Assembly (NCBI GenBank): GCA_927911235.1
Contig: CAKMOY010000143.1
Coordinates: forward strand, 1 to 29,430
DNA: 29,430 nt
Source: an uncultured Moraxella sp.
Lineage (GTDB): Bacteria > Pseudomonadota > Gammaproteobacteria > Pseudomonadales > Moraxellaceae
Direction: 5' to 3'
In this document: positions 1-8,083 of the stretch, piece after piece
Layout: every line of letters begins with the position of its first letter
Numbering within the stretch: position 1 is the first letter of the stretch
Translations under genes and position numbers: made by a program
Notes under the pieces: generated by a model
Told to the model about the DNA's origin: nothing
Databases searched by the model: none
Seen by the model: the letters and a program-made list of their open reading frames with translations, nothing else

Positions 1-58
1 GCTCTATTTTACGCTACTTTTGATTTTTGCACCATCATTTTTAATTTTTTACGTAAAA

Positions 59-687
59 TTACATGGCTAATTCAAATGTTTCATCACCACTAATTAATTG
101 CAAATACACGTTATCATTTTTTTCTATCAACTCACCCATCGCCACTAAATGATAAAAAATCGACCGCACAATCAAACCATACAGCACAGACTCGCCATTT
201 TGTCGCACCAAAATATAAGGCTGTTCTGCTTGTTTTCAAGCATATCAGCCGAAATTTTGGCATTATTAAAAGACAAACCAAAACGGATTTCATGTTGTTT
301 ATCCAAATAAAACTCATCGCCGTTGGCAGTACAAAACTTGATAAAAGTTTGGTTATAATGTTGAATTTGATTGACTGCCACAATGTGCAAAGGTGCGTCT
401 TCTACTTGAATACCGATTTTTTCCATAGGCGTTTTTAAAAAATAATGGGCGTTATTGTTTTCATCAATCTCGCACCACAATACTTTGGCAAACAAATCCA
501 CCAATGACTGTCTAGTCATTTTTGAGCCTTCGTGCCACCATTCGCCATTGGCACAAATTTTTAGGTTCATATCGCCACAAAATTTGGGTTTCCAGTTTTG
601 TAAAGGCGGAATCACTCTTTTGTTGGCATTGGTGCTGTCTGCTTGTTGTTCAGCTTGATTGATTTGGGCGATAAGGTCTTGTTTCAT
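59..687 (-). CDS. DUF1285 family protein, frame-disrupted
   Basis: The N-terminal two thirds read as a DUF1285 protein. Visible blocks are a W-x-P-x-FCGDMNLKI start near residue 32, a GEWWHEGSKMTRQSLVDLF block, a YFLKTPMEKIGIQVEDAP block, and a D-E-F-Y-L-D-K-Q-H-E-I-R-F block. The open frame leaves the family pattern at the T4 run at 233-236. Adding one base there restores a C-terminus containing PYILVRQNGESVLYGLIVRS and ending ETFELAM at 59, as expected for this family. Function is unknown; family members are about 170-190 residues. The start at 687 fits the length. The break is probably a sequence error, because many genes in this window share the same kind of defect. It is divergent from the ETF-QO gene. 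Confidence 0.75.
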
Positions 688-991
688 AAGGTTTTTTATG
701 TTAATTTTTTTGTAAACCTTTTTTGGTTTAAATTTTATTTTATGAACATTTTTTTAAAAAAATGTCAAAAAATTAGACATTTTTGCATACGAATTTTGTA
801 AATGATGATATTTTACATCAATTTGTTGTCAGATGGCTCAATCCGATTGCTAGTTTTTTGTAATCATTTGGCTATGTTGTTTCACAAGATTTTAGATTAT
901 AATAAATAACTTTTTGTGATTTTATCCATTTTTTTATCATCAGTACAATCCTTCACCAGCATTGGCAAGTTTGGGATTGTTGGGAGTTGTT
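688..991. other. Divergent intergenic region, DUF1285 / ETF-QO
   Basis: AT-rich spacer of about 300 bases between two divergent genes, with no credible open frame. A TATAAT at 898-903 could be the -10 element for the plus-strand ETF-QO gene, but no good -35 sits 16-18 bases upstream. A short imperfect inverted repeat, TGTAAA to TTTACA, lies near 795-816. No RNA gene was recognised. Confidence 0.4.
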
Positions 992-2656
992 ATGCAAGAT
1001 ATTCAGCGTGAGCAGATGGAATTTGATGTTGTTGTCGTTGGCGGTGGACCTGCTGGCTTGGCAACGGCAATCCGTTTACGCCAGTTGGCGATTGAAAAAG
1101 GCTTAGAAGAGTTCACCGTATGCGTGGTTGAAAAAGGCTCAGAGTTTGGGGCGCATACCATGTCTGGTGCGGTGATGGAGCCTCGTGCGTTAAATGAACT
1201 CATTCCTGATTGGCAACAAAAAGGTGCACCTGTCAATGTGGCAGTCAAAGGCGACCGTGTATATTTGCTCAGAAATGAACAAAAATACCGCCAACTGCCT
1301 GATAATATCGTGCCTGCGTCTATGCACAATGATGGTAATTATATCATTTCTTTGGGGAATTTGGTGCGTTGGTTAGCAGTGCAAGCCGAAGAGCTTGAAG
1401 TGATGATGTTCCCCGGTTTTGCTGCCTCTGATGTGTTGTATAACGAAGATGGCTCGGTGAAAGGCATTGTGACTGGCGATATGGGTGTGAATGCCAAATG
1501 GGAAGCCAAACCGAGCTTTGAACCAGGCTATGAGCTATTGGCAAAATATACCGTATTTGCCGAAGGCTGTCGTGGACATTTGGGCAAACGCTTGATTAGC
1601 CGTTTTAATTTGGCTGATGGCAAAGACCCACAGCATTATGGCATTGGTTTAAAAGAACTGTGGGAAATTGACCCAGCCAAGCACGAAGAAGGCATGGTAT
1701 TGCATGGCTCTGGCTGGCCTTTGACCGAAACGGGCTCATCAGGCGGTTGGTGGTTGTATTTTGATGAAAACAATCAAGTATCGTTTGGTTTGGTGATTGA
1801 TTTATCTTATCACAATCCGTATTTATCACCGTTTGACGAAATGCAACGCCTCAAAACTCACCCTGTTATCCGTAACATTTTGGAAGGTGGCAAACGCTTG
1901 TCTTATGGGGCAAGAGCCTTAGCCAAAGGCGGCCTAAACTCATTGCCAAAACTTGCCTTTGCAGGCGGTGTTTTGGTCGGTGATGATGCAGGCTTTTTGA
2001 ACGCTGCCAAAATCAAAGGCACGCACACCTCTATCAAATCAGGTATGCTCGCTGCCGAAGCCGTCTTTGAAGCCATTCAGGCAGGTCGTCAGCATGACGA
2101 AATCACCAGTTACGAAGAAAAATTCAAAAACTCATGGCTGTATGAAGATGCCTATGAAGCACGCAACTTTGCCCCTGCTATGCACCGTATGGGCGTTTGG
2201 ATGGGTGGTGCGTTCAACTTTATTGACCAAAATCTGTTAAAAGGCAAAATGCCACTCACCATTCATGACAATATGCCCGATTATGATATGCTTGAGCGTG
2301 CCGACCATGCCTTTGCCCCCAATTATCCAAAACCAGACGGCAAACTAACCTTTGACAAGCTGTCATCGGTGTTTATCTCAAATACCAATCATGCTGAAGA
2401 CCAACCTTGCCATCTGCGTTTGACCGACCCAAATGTGCCGATTAAACGTAACTTAAAAATCTTTGCCGAACCTGCTCAACGCTACTGCCCAGCAGGTGTG
2501 TACGAGGTGGTCGTCAATGATGATGGTGAAGCCAAATTTGTGATTAACGCCCAAAACTGCGTGCATTGCAAAACGTGCGATATCAAAGACCCATCACAAA
2601 ATATCACGTGGGTAACGCCTGAAGGTGGCGGTGGTCCAAACTACCCAAATATGTAA
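992..2656 (+). CDS. Electron transfer flavoprotein-ubiquinone oxidoreductase
   Basis: ETF-QO passes electrons from reduced electron-transfer flavoprotein (from fatty-acid and amino-acid dehydrogenases) to ubiquinone at the inner membrane. The dinucleotide-binding motif VVVVGGGPAGLATAIRLRQL lies close to the N-terminus. FAD and quinone-domain blocks follow, including GAHTMSGAVMEP, MHNDGNYIISLGN, FAEGCRGHLGK and VGDDAGFLNAAKIKGTHTS. The 4Fe-4S ligands are at the C-terminus: a Cys in RYCPAGVYE and three in NCVHCKTCDIKDPSQNITW. The length of 554 residues fits the bacterial family. The frame is also open from a TTG at 962, but ATG 992 has GGGAG at 982-986 and gives the usual short leader before MEFDVV, so I chose it. 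It stands alone and ends in a clear terminator. No etfAB genes are in the window. Confidence 0.95.
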   Translation: MQDIQREQMEFDVVVVGGGPAGLATAIRLRQLAIEKGLEEFTVCVVEKGSEFGAHTMSGAVMEPRALNELIPDWQQKGAPVNVAVKGDRVYLLRNEQKYRQLPDNIVPASMHNDGNYIISLGNLVRWLAVQAEELEVMMFPGFAASDVLYNEDGSVKGIVTGDMGVNAKWEAKPSFEPGYELLAKYTVFAEGCRGHLGKRLISRFNLADGKDPQHYGIGLKELWEIDPAKHEEGMVLHGSGWPLTETGSSGGWWLYFDENNQVSFGLVIDLSYHNPYLSPFDEMQRLKTHPVIRNILEGGKRLSYGARALAKGGLNSLPKLAFAGGVLVGDDAGFLNAAKIKGTHTSIKSGMLAAEAVFEAIQAGRQHDEITSYEEKFKNSWLYEDAYEARNFAPAMHRMGVWMGGAFNFIDQNLLKGKMPLTIHDNMPDYDMLERADHAFAPNYPKPDGKLTFDKLSSVFISNTNHAEDQPCHLRLTDPNVPIKRNLKIFAEPAQRYCPAGVYEVVVNDDGEAKFVINAQNCVHCKTCDIKDPSQNITWVTPEGGGGPNYPNM

Positions 2657-2668
2657 ATGTTATAACAT
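2657..2668. promoter_or_regulatory. Perfect palindrome, Zur-box core-like
   Basis: ATGTTATAACAT is a perfect 12-base palindrome right after the ETF-QO stop codon. It matches the core of gammaproteobacterial Zur operators. It lies upstream of the terminator, so a direct role on the histidine-rich gene is doubtful. A one-mismatch copy sits in that gene's promoter at 2783-2794. Confidence 0.3.
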
Positions 2669-2686
2669 AACTGATTGTTTTAAAAT

Positions 2687-2716
2687 AAAAAATCTGTCAA
2701 AAATGGCAGATTTTTT
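2687..2716 (+). terminator. Rho-independent terminator of ETF-QO
   Basis: AAAAAATCTG at 2687-2696 pairs with CAGATTTTTT at 2707-2716. The stem is extended inward by T-G and C-G pairs around an AAAAAT loop. A T-run follows, 30 bases after the ETF-QO stop. Confidence 0.85.
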
Positions 2717-2777
2717 GTTTTTGTCCTTGACATTTTTTTATTAAAGGTTTACGATAAAACCAAACAAATATTATGTT

Positions 2778-2805
2778 TTGACATGATATAACATTACATT
2801 TTAAT
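2778..2805 (+). promoter_or_regulatory. Promoter with Zur-like operator for the His-rich gene
   Basis: TTGACA at 2778-2783, a 16-base spacer and TTTAAT at 2800-2805 form a good sigma-70-type promoter. ATGATATAACAT at 2783-2794 lies in the spacer and differs by one base from the perfect palindrome ATGTTATAACAT at 2657. Placement between -35 and -10 is where a repressor such as Zur would act. A second candidate, TTGACA 2727-2732 with TACGAT 2750-2755 and a 17-base spacer, lies just upstream. Regulation by Zur is an inference. Confidence 0.45.
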
Positions 2806-2842
2806 CAATTTTTTTATAAATCCACTTAAAGGAGCAAAAATC

Positions 2843-3184
2843 ATGACTTGTACTATCCACGCAAATCACGACCACGTTCATGGCGACAACTGTGGACATA
2901 CCGCTATCAAACATGGCGACCACATTGACTATCTACATGACGGACATTTGCACCATGTGCATGGCGACCATGTTGATGAACATACGCTAGATGTTAACGA
3001 ACAAAACCCAGATGCGTGTAATCACGGCTTTAACTGTGGCGAGCATATTCACGGTGAAAACTGTGGACACGAAGCTGTACCACATGGCGACCATATTGAT
3101 TATATTGTTGATGGGCGTTTGCACCATCAACATGGCGACCATTGCGATGACCATGGTGCGGTAGAGTTGGTAAAATCAGCCTAA
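2843..3184 (+). CDS. Histidine-rich metal-binding protein with two tandem repeats
   Basis: A 113-residue protein very rich in His, Asp and Gly. It consists of two copies of one unit. The first runs from about residue 11 (HVHGDNCGHTAIKHGDHIDY) to HLHHVHGDH, and the second from about residue 68 (HIHGENCGHEAVPHGDHIDY) to RLHHQHGDH, joined by an acidic linker. The C-G-H-x-A-[IV]-x-H-G-D-H-I-D-Y pattern is shared with short His-rich proteins in other bacteria that are often, and wrongly, named zinc transporter permease. There is no signal peptide or membrane segment, so it is probably a cytoplasmic zinc or nickel buffer. AAAGGAG lies about 9 bases before the ATG. A Zur-like operator in the promoter supports a zinc role by inference. 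The exact metal is not known. Confidence 0.8.
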   Translation: MTCTIHANHDHVHGDNCGHTAIKHGDHIDYLHDGHLHHVHGDHVDEHTLDVNEQNPDACNHGFNCGEHIHGENCGHEAVPHGDHIDYIVDGRLHHQHGDHCDDHGAVELVKSA

Positions 3185-3201
3185 TCAAACCCTACAAAAA
3201 C

Positions 3202-3236
3202 AAAAAACCGCTTAACTTGATATTAAGCGGTTTTTT
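3202..3236. terminator. Bidirectional terminator between convergent genes
   Basis: AAAAAACCGCTTAA (3202-3215) pairs perfectly with TTAAGCGGTTTTTT (3223-3236) around a 7-base loop. A-run and T-run flanks allow termination of both the His-rich gene (plus) and the HMA-like gene (minus). Confidence 0.9.
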
Positions 3237-3254
3237 ATGAAGTGGTAAAGTTAA

Positions 3255-3440
3255 TTACACACCCATTGCAGATTTTGCACTGCCTTCGTCATAGTCATCA
3301 CCATGAGTAATAACAACGATACCAGTTTCGTGGTTTACGTTGACAAATTTTACACCTGCAACGCCTTCAAGTTTTTTTGCTAGGTCGTCAGCAGCAGCTT
3401 TATCAGCAACTTTTACATTTTCGTATTTAGCTTGTGACAT
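3255..3440 (-). CDS. Small HMA-like protein lacking the CxxC motif
   Basis: A 61-residue protein. Its pattern, KYENVKV, then a helix AADDLAKKLEGVAGVKFVNVN, then GIVVITHGDD, fits a beta-alpha-beta-beta ferredoxin-like fold as in heavy-metal-associated domains. The metal-binding CxxC of true HMA domains is absent, so metal binding through that site is not expected. An AAGGA ribosome site precedes the ATG at 3440. It converges on the His-rich metal protein with a shared terminator, which hints at a metal-related role, but this is only context. The fold assignment is tentative; the gene itself is well supported. Confidence 0.7.
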   Translation of the reverse strand: MSQAKYENVKVADKAAADDLAKKLEGVAGVKFVNVNHETGIVVITHGDDYDEGSAKSAMGV

Positions 3441-3775
3441 GATACATATCCTTTTACTTAAGAGTGAATTTAATTTTATTTATCAAATACCGCTAACCAC
3501 TTTAACAAATAAAAATTCTTATGAAAGTTAATGAGTTCTATTTTACCGATTTTTTTTTAAATTTTCTGCTAATTTTTTGTAAACCTGATAAATGGTTATT
3601 AGTTAAGGATAAAATTTTTTTTGCAAAAAAAACAGATATCTTTTACTATTTATCATAATTTTTGCCAATTCACAAAATATTTGCCAATTTTTTTGGGTTG
3701 TTAAAAACCGAACAAATATTAAATTTTTACAATATTTACAAATCTTAACAAAACCATCTTTTTATCGTGTATTTT
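3441..3775. other. AT-rich intergenic region without genes
   Basis: About 335 bases between the HMA-like gene and the 3' end of recG, very AT-rich with long T and A runs. It must hold the minus-strand promoter of the HMA-like gene, but no convincing -35/-10 pair was found. No hairpin terminator for recG was seen. TTTGCCAATT occurs twice, near 3661 and 3679. Confidence 0.4.
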
Positions 3776-5935
3776 TTAGGCACTGATAAATTTTATCGCA
3801 TCAGGTGTCCAGATTTGGATAAGGTTTTGCATTTCTTGGGTAACGATTTTGTTTTGTTTGTTTAACAAATGTTTGGCAATCGCTTGTGCGGTGATAAGCA
3901 AAAATTCATCTCGCACTAAGTCGCTGATATAGTAGCTGTCATGCCCTGTTTGCCGTTTGCCAAGCAACTCACCCGCCCCACGCAGTTCCAAATCTTTTTG
4001 AGCGATGACAAAGCCGTCCGTACTATCTCGCAACACATTGAGACGTTCTATGCCTGTTTCTGATAATGGCGTTTGATACAGCAGAACGCAAAAACTTTTG
4101 GCTTCACCACGACCGACACGCCCACGCAGTTGGTGCAGTTGCGACAAGCCAAGCCGTTCGGCATTTTCTATCACCATTAAGGACGCATTTGGCACATCAA
4201 CACCGACTTCAATCACAGTGGTAGCAACGAGTAGCGAGATTTTTCCTGCTTTAAAATCTTGCATAACGGCTTGTTTTTCGGCAGGTTTCATTTTGCCATG
4301 TACCATGCCAATGGTGATGTTTAGGCGATCGGCTAGGTCGGCATAGGTGATTTCAGCGGATTGTGCGTCTAGGGCGGTGGATTCTTCTACAAGCGGACAC
4401 ACCCAGTAGGCTTGTTTGCCTTGTTCGCAGTTTACCGCAATACGCTCAATCACTTCATCTCTGCGGTCTCGGCTAATGGTAACTGTGGTAATTGGCGTGC
4501 GGTTGGGCGGTAATTCGTCAATAATAGACGTGTCCATATCGCCAAACGCACTCATCGCAAGCGTGCGTGGAATGGGCGTTGCCGTCATGATGAGTTGGTG
4601 CGGTGTGGTGTGCACCAAGCCTTTGCCGAGTAACGCCATGCGTTGCTCCACACCAAAACGGTGCTGTTCGTCAATAATTACCAAACCTAATTTGGCAAAT
4701 TGCACTTGCTCTTGGAATAAAGCGTGCGTACCGACCACGATTTGCACATTATTTTCGGCAATATTGCTTAATGCTTTGGTGCGTTCTTTGGCGGTTTGTT
4801 TGCCTGCAAGCCAGCCTACGCCTATGCCGAGCGGTTCAAACCAATTTTTAAAATTAATCAAATGTTGTTCGGCTAAAATCTCAGTCGGTGCCATGACCGC
4901 CACTTGCCAACCGCTATCCAACGCATAACAAGCCGACAGCCCTGCAACCAACGTTTTACCCGCTCCGACATCACCTTGCACAAGGCGTAACATGGGAATG
5001 GACGTTGCCAAATCTTTGACAATTTCATTGACAACACGATTTTGGGCGTTGGTCGGTGTAAAAGGTAAATTGGCTAACAAACGTTCGGCAAGCTGGCTTT
5101 TATCATCGCAACGTGGGGCTTTGTGTTGAAAAAGTTGCTGTTTTCGGTAAAGTAACGCCAATTGATTTGCCAACATTTCTTCGGTAATTAACCTTTGACA
5201 AGTGGCGTGCGTGCGGTTTTTTAAACGCTCTAATACTTGATATTGTTGGCTTAAATTGGTGTAAGTGGGCGGTTGATGAATAAAACTTAACGCATCAATC
5301 AGGCTAAATTCGGTAAAAGGATTGGTTAAATTGGCAATTAACGGAAATTGGGTTTTGATTTGTTTTTCAATGAGTTGCCAATCATTATTGTTAATTTGTA
5401 TAATATTATTTTTGTAGTTTTGTTTAACAGTTTGCAATGCTAATTTTATCAAACTGCGTAATTTATTTTGGTGTAAATTTTTTACCGTTGGATAAATCGG
5501 CACAAGCCCTGTGTTGCTCAGCGGTTTTTGTCCGATGATAATTTCGTATTCTGGGTGAGAAATTTGCGTACCGTATTGATTGATGATAATTTCACCAAAC
5601 ACTCGCAAAACCGTGCCGATTTGCATGGTGTCGGCTAAGCCTTTATAGACATGAAAAAGCGTAAAATCACCTGTCCTGTGCCGTCTTGCAGATAGACGCT
5701 CATGCCTGTGCGTTTGTTTTCCACACGCATGATTTGTCCTTGTACCAGCACCGACTGTCCGTGCGTTACGTCCGCAAGGTTAATCAGTCGGCTACGGTCT
5801 TCGTAATCTCGTGGCAGGTGCATGAGCAGGTCAAACACTCGCTCAATGTTAAGCTGGGCGAGCTGTTCGGCGATTTTTGTGCCGACACCTGATAGGGCGG
5901 TTACGGGTAGATTAAAAAATTTGGGTGGTTGGCAT
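3776..5935 (-). CDS. recG: ATP-dependent DNA helicase RecG, frame-disrupted
   Basis: RecG remodels stalled replication forks and Holliday junctions. The N-terminal wedge begins NLPVTALSGVGTKIAEQLAQ and HLPRDYEDRSRLINLADV. It is followed by the helicase core: Walker A GDVGAGKTLVAGL, DEQH box VIIDEQHRFG, TATPIPRTLA, VVGTHALF, VATTVIEVGVDVPNA and the RLGLSQLHQLRGRVGRG block. The C-terminus (KDLELRGAGELLGKRQTG) is normal. Two single-base defects split it. The A5 run at 5654-5658 needs six A's to read LRFFHVYKGLADTM. The A6 run at 5914-5919 needs five to join the ATG at 5935 (MPTTQIFNLPV) to the body. With both corrected the protein is about 719 residues, near the family length. The defects are probably sequence errors. 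Confidence 0.92.
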
Positions 5936-5959
5936 TTTTTGTTAAATATTTTTAACCAA

Positions 5960-6508
5960 TTAACTTTGTTCTTGTAGTTTTTCTTGTAATTGCTTATCCA
6001 CTTCTGCCGTTAGCCATGCTTGCATTTCTTGACGCAATGCGTCCATTTTTTCATCAAAATAATCGTCCAATTTTTTGCTTAAACTGTCAATGATGTCTTG
6101 TTTGACGTTGTCAATATGGGCTTGTTTTGCCAAAAGTTCTTGCTCAAGGCGTTCTTTTTCTAGGCGTTCCGCCTCAAGACGCGCTTCAATTTGTTTTTGT
6201 AAGGCTTCTTGTTCACGGCGTTCTTGTTCTAGTTTTGCTTGGCGTTCACGTTCGAGGCGTTCTTGCTCTAGGCGTTGCAACGCTTGTTCTTTGGCGATAC
6301 GTTCAGCTTCGGCTTGTCGCTCTTTTACAATGATAGTTTCCACTTCATCATGCAAATTGTTCACACGAAATTGAAACGTATCAATGTCGGTATCACGTTG
6401 TAACAAAGTGCGAATATCATCTAACTCATTGATAATAGCGGTTTTTATGCTATCAGACGTAGCAAGCCAGCGTTGAGAAAATTGGGGAGAAAAGGCAAAT
6501 CCTGACAT
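5960..6508 (-). CDS. Coiled-coil protein of unknown function
   Basis: A 182-residue protein with no signal peptide or membrane segment. Residues about 60-135 are a continuous charged helix rich in Glu, Arg, Gln and Leu (runs such as RLEQERLERERQAKLEQERR), giving a long coiled coil. The N-terminal part (SPQFSQRWLATSDSIKTAII) and the C-terminal part (SLSKKLDDYFDEKMDALRQE) are also helical in character. It lies between fabF and recG on the same strand, 24 bases upstream of the corrected recG start, so it may be cotranscribed with recG. I do not recognise a family. A structural or scaffolding role is possible but unsupported. Confidence 0.7.
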   Translation of the reverse strand: MSGFAFSPQFSQRWLATSDSIKTAIINELDDIRTLLQRDTDIDTFQFRVNNLHDEVETIIVKERQAEAERIAKEQALQRLEQERLERERQAKLEQERREQEALQKQIEARLEAERLEKERLEQELLAKQAHIDNVKQDIIDSLSKKLDDYFDEKMDALRQEMQAWLTAEVDKQLQEKLQEQS

Positions 6509-6550
6509 GGTTTTTCTACTTTTATTAAAAATATTGCTTTATATTAACAA

Positions 6551-6578
6551 AAACCACACCGTTTTTTAAGTGTGGTTT
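6551..6578 (-). terminator. Rho-independent terminator of fabF
   Basis: On the minus strand AAACCACAC pairs with GTGTGGTTT across a 10-base loop (plus-strand arms 6551-6559 and 6570-6578), followed by a T-rich stretch. The uncorrected fabF frame runs through this hairpin, which argues that the last residues of that frame are not real. Confidence 0.85.
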
Positions 6579-6620
6579 GAAAATTTATCGAAAATTTTGT
6601 AAAAAATTGGCAAAAATATG

Positions 6621-7936
6621 CTAATCCTGCCATTTTGCCAACAAATTGAACCATTTGTACCGCCAAAACCAAAACTATTGGACAAAGCATATTGCAAATT
6701 TTCCACCTTACGAGCCACGTTTGGCACATAATCCAACGTACAATCTGGGTCTTGGTTATCCAAATTAATGGTCGGTGGTAACACTTGTTCCATCAAGGCT
6801 TTGACACTAAAAATCGCTTCAATACCACCTGCCGCACCGAGCAAATGCCCTGTCATGGACTTGGTAGAACTAACAGCAAAGTTTTGGTTTTGCCCAAATA
6901 AACTTTCAATCGCTCGGCTTTCGGCAACATCGCCCAACGGCGTACTTGTGCCGTGAGTATTGATATAGCCGACTTTGTCCGCATGGATACCTGCGTCTTT
7001 TAGGGCGATTTGCATGGCGCGCTTTGCACCATTGCCATCTTCTGGCGGTGCGGTGATATGATTGGCATCATCACTCATGCCAAAGCCTGCCAACTCTGCC
7101 AAAATCGTTGCCCCACGGGCTTTGGCGTGCGACAATCGCTCAAGTACCAACACCCCTGCCCCATCGCCTAGCACAAAGCCATCACGGTCTTTGTCAAATG
7201 GGCGACTGGCTTTAGTCGGTTCATCGTTGCGAGTGGATAAGGCTTGCATAGCGGCAAATCCGCCCATGCCAAGCTGATTGGACGCTCTTTCGCTACCACC
7301 TGCCACGATAATATCGGCATCGCCATAGGCAATCAGCCGAGCCGCCAAGCCGATGGCGTGCGTTGATGTGGTACAAGCAGTCGCAATGGCAAGGTTTAAG
7401 CCTTGCAAACCATGACGTATCGCCACTTGCCCTGCGGTCATGTTAATAATCGCTGATGGGATAAAAAATGGCGAAATTTTTCTTGCACCGTCATGAATGA
7501 GTTTGCCAGCATTTTCTTCAATATTGCTAATACCACCAATGCCAGAACCGATTAACACACCAATGCGTTCAGGGTCAATGCCTTTTACAGGTTCGGCTTG
7601 TAAGCCGTCAATCAAACCTGCATTTTTTAAGGCTTGCGTTGCCGCCACCACGCCATATTGTACAAAAATATCGTAACGGCGGGCATCTTTTGCCGACATA
7701 TATTGGCTAATGTCAAAATCTTTGACCAATCCTGCAATTTTTGAGCGGTAATCGGTGGTATCAAAATGTTCAATTTGGCTAATACCGCTTTTACCTGCCA
7801 AAATCCCTTGCCAACTGCTCTCTACATCAAGTCCCAAAGGCGTAACCGCCCCCATGCCTGTGATGACGATACGTTCGTGGTCTGATTTTTCAAAATGTAG
7901 TTTTTTTGAGTGGTTAAATGAAGATTCGGTAGTCAT
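6621..7936 (-). CDS. fabF: 3-oxoacyl-[ACP] synthase II, C-terminal frame error
   Basis: FabF condenses malonyl-ACP with acyl-ACP to elongate fatty acids. The thiolase fold carries the full Cys-His-His set: Cys in TACTTSTHAIG, His in NTHGTSTPLGD, and His in KSMTGHLLGAAGG. The C-terminal glycine loop NSFGFGGTNGS is present. In the frame as given, the protein then continues with a 26-residue tail unlike the family and overruns the terminator. Adding one base to the A3 run at 6643-6645 gives the ending SILLAKWQD and a stop at 6621, matching usual FabF ends, so I use that end. The start at 7936 has AAGGA 7-8 bases upstream and adds about 20 residues before the usual RIVITGMGAVTPLG. No other fab genes adjoin it. 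Confidence 0.9.
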
Positions 7937-8015
7937 GCTATATCCTTATGCGTTTGCTGATGTTAAAAAAATCAATTGCATATTAAACCAAAATTTTGGG
8001 TAAAACTTGGTAAAA

Positions 8016-8037
8016 TTTTGTTACAATTTTAACAAAA
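8016..8037. promoter_or_regulatory. Inverted repeat upstream of fabF
   Basis: TTTTGTTA and TAACAAAA form 8-base arms around a CAATTT spacer, about 80 bases before the fabF start. A second palindrome, CCAAAATTTTGG, lies at about 7988-7999. Both are in the only place a fabF operator could be. They are AT-rich, so chance is possible, and no regulator is assigned. Confidence 0.3.
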
Positions 8038-8083
8038 AAAATGCGTTTACCAAAATCATTTTTGACAATTGCCCAAAAAAAAA

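Noticed and set aside
962..991. Ten-codon N-terminal extension of ETF-QO from a TTG at 962
   Set aside because: TTG is a weak start, and ATG 992 has a GGGAG site at a suitable distance and gives the usual family leader.
6075..6374. Open frame opposite the coiled-coil gene, rich in Ser, Arg and Cys
   Set aside because: It is the antisense shadow of a repetitive Glu/Arg-rich coding sequence; it has no ribosome site and no family resemblance.
6566..6620. C-terminal tail of FabF in the uncorrected frame
   Set aside because: It does not match the family ending and would run through the terminator hairpin at 6551-6578. A one-base correction gives a normal end.
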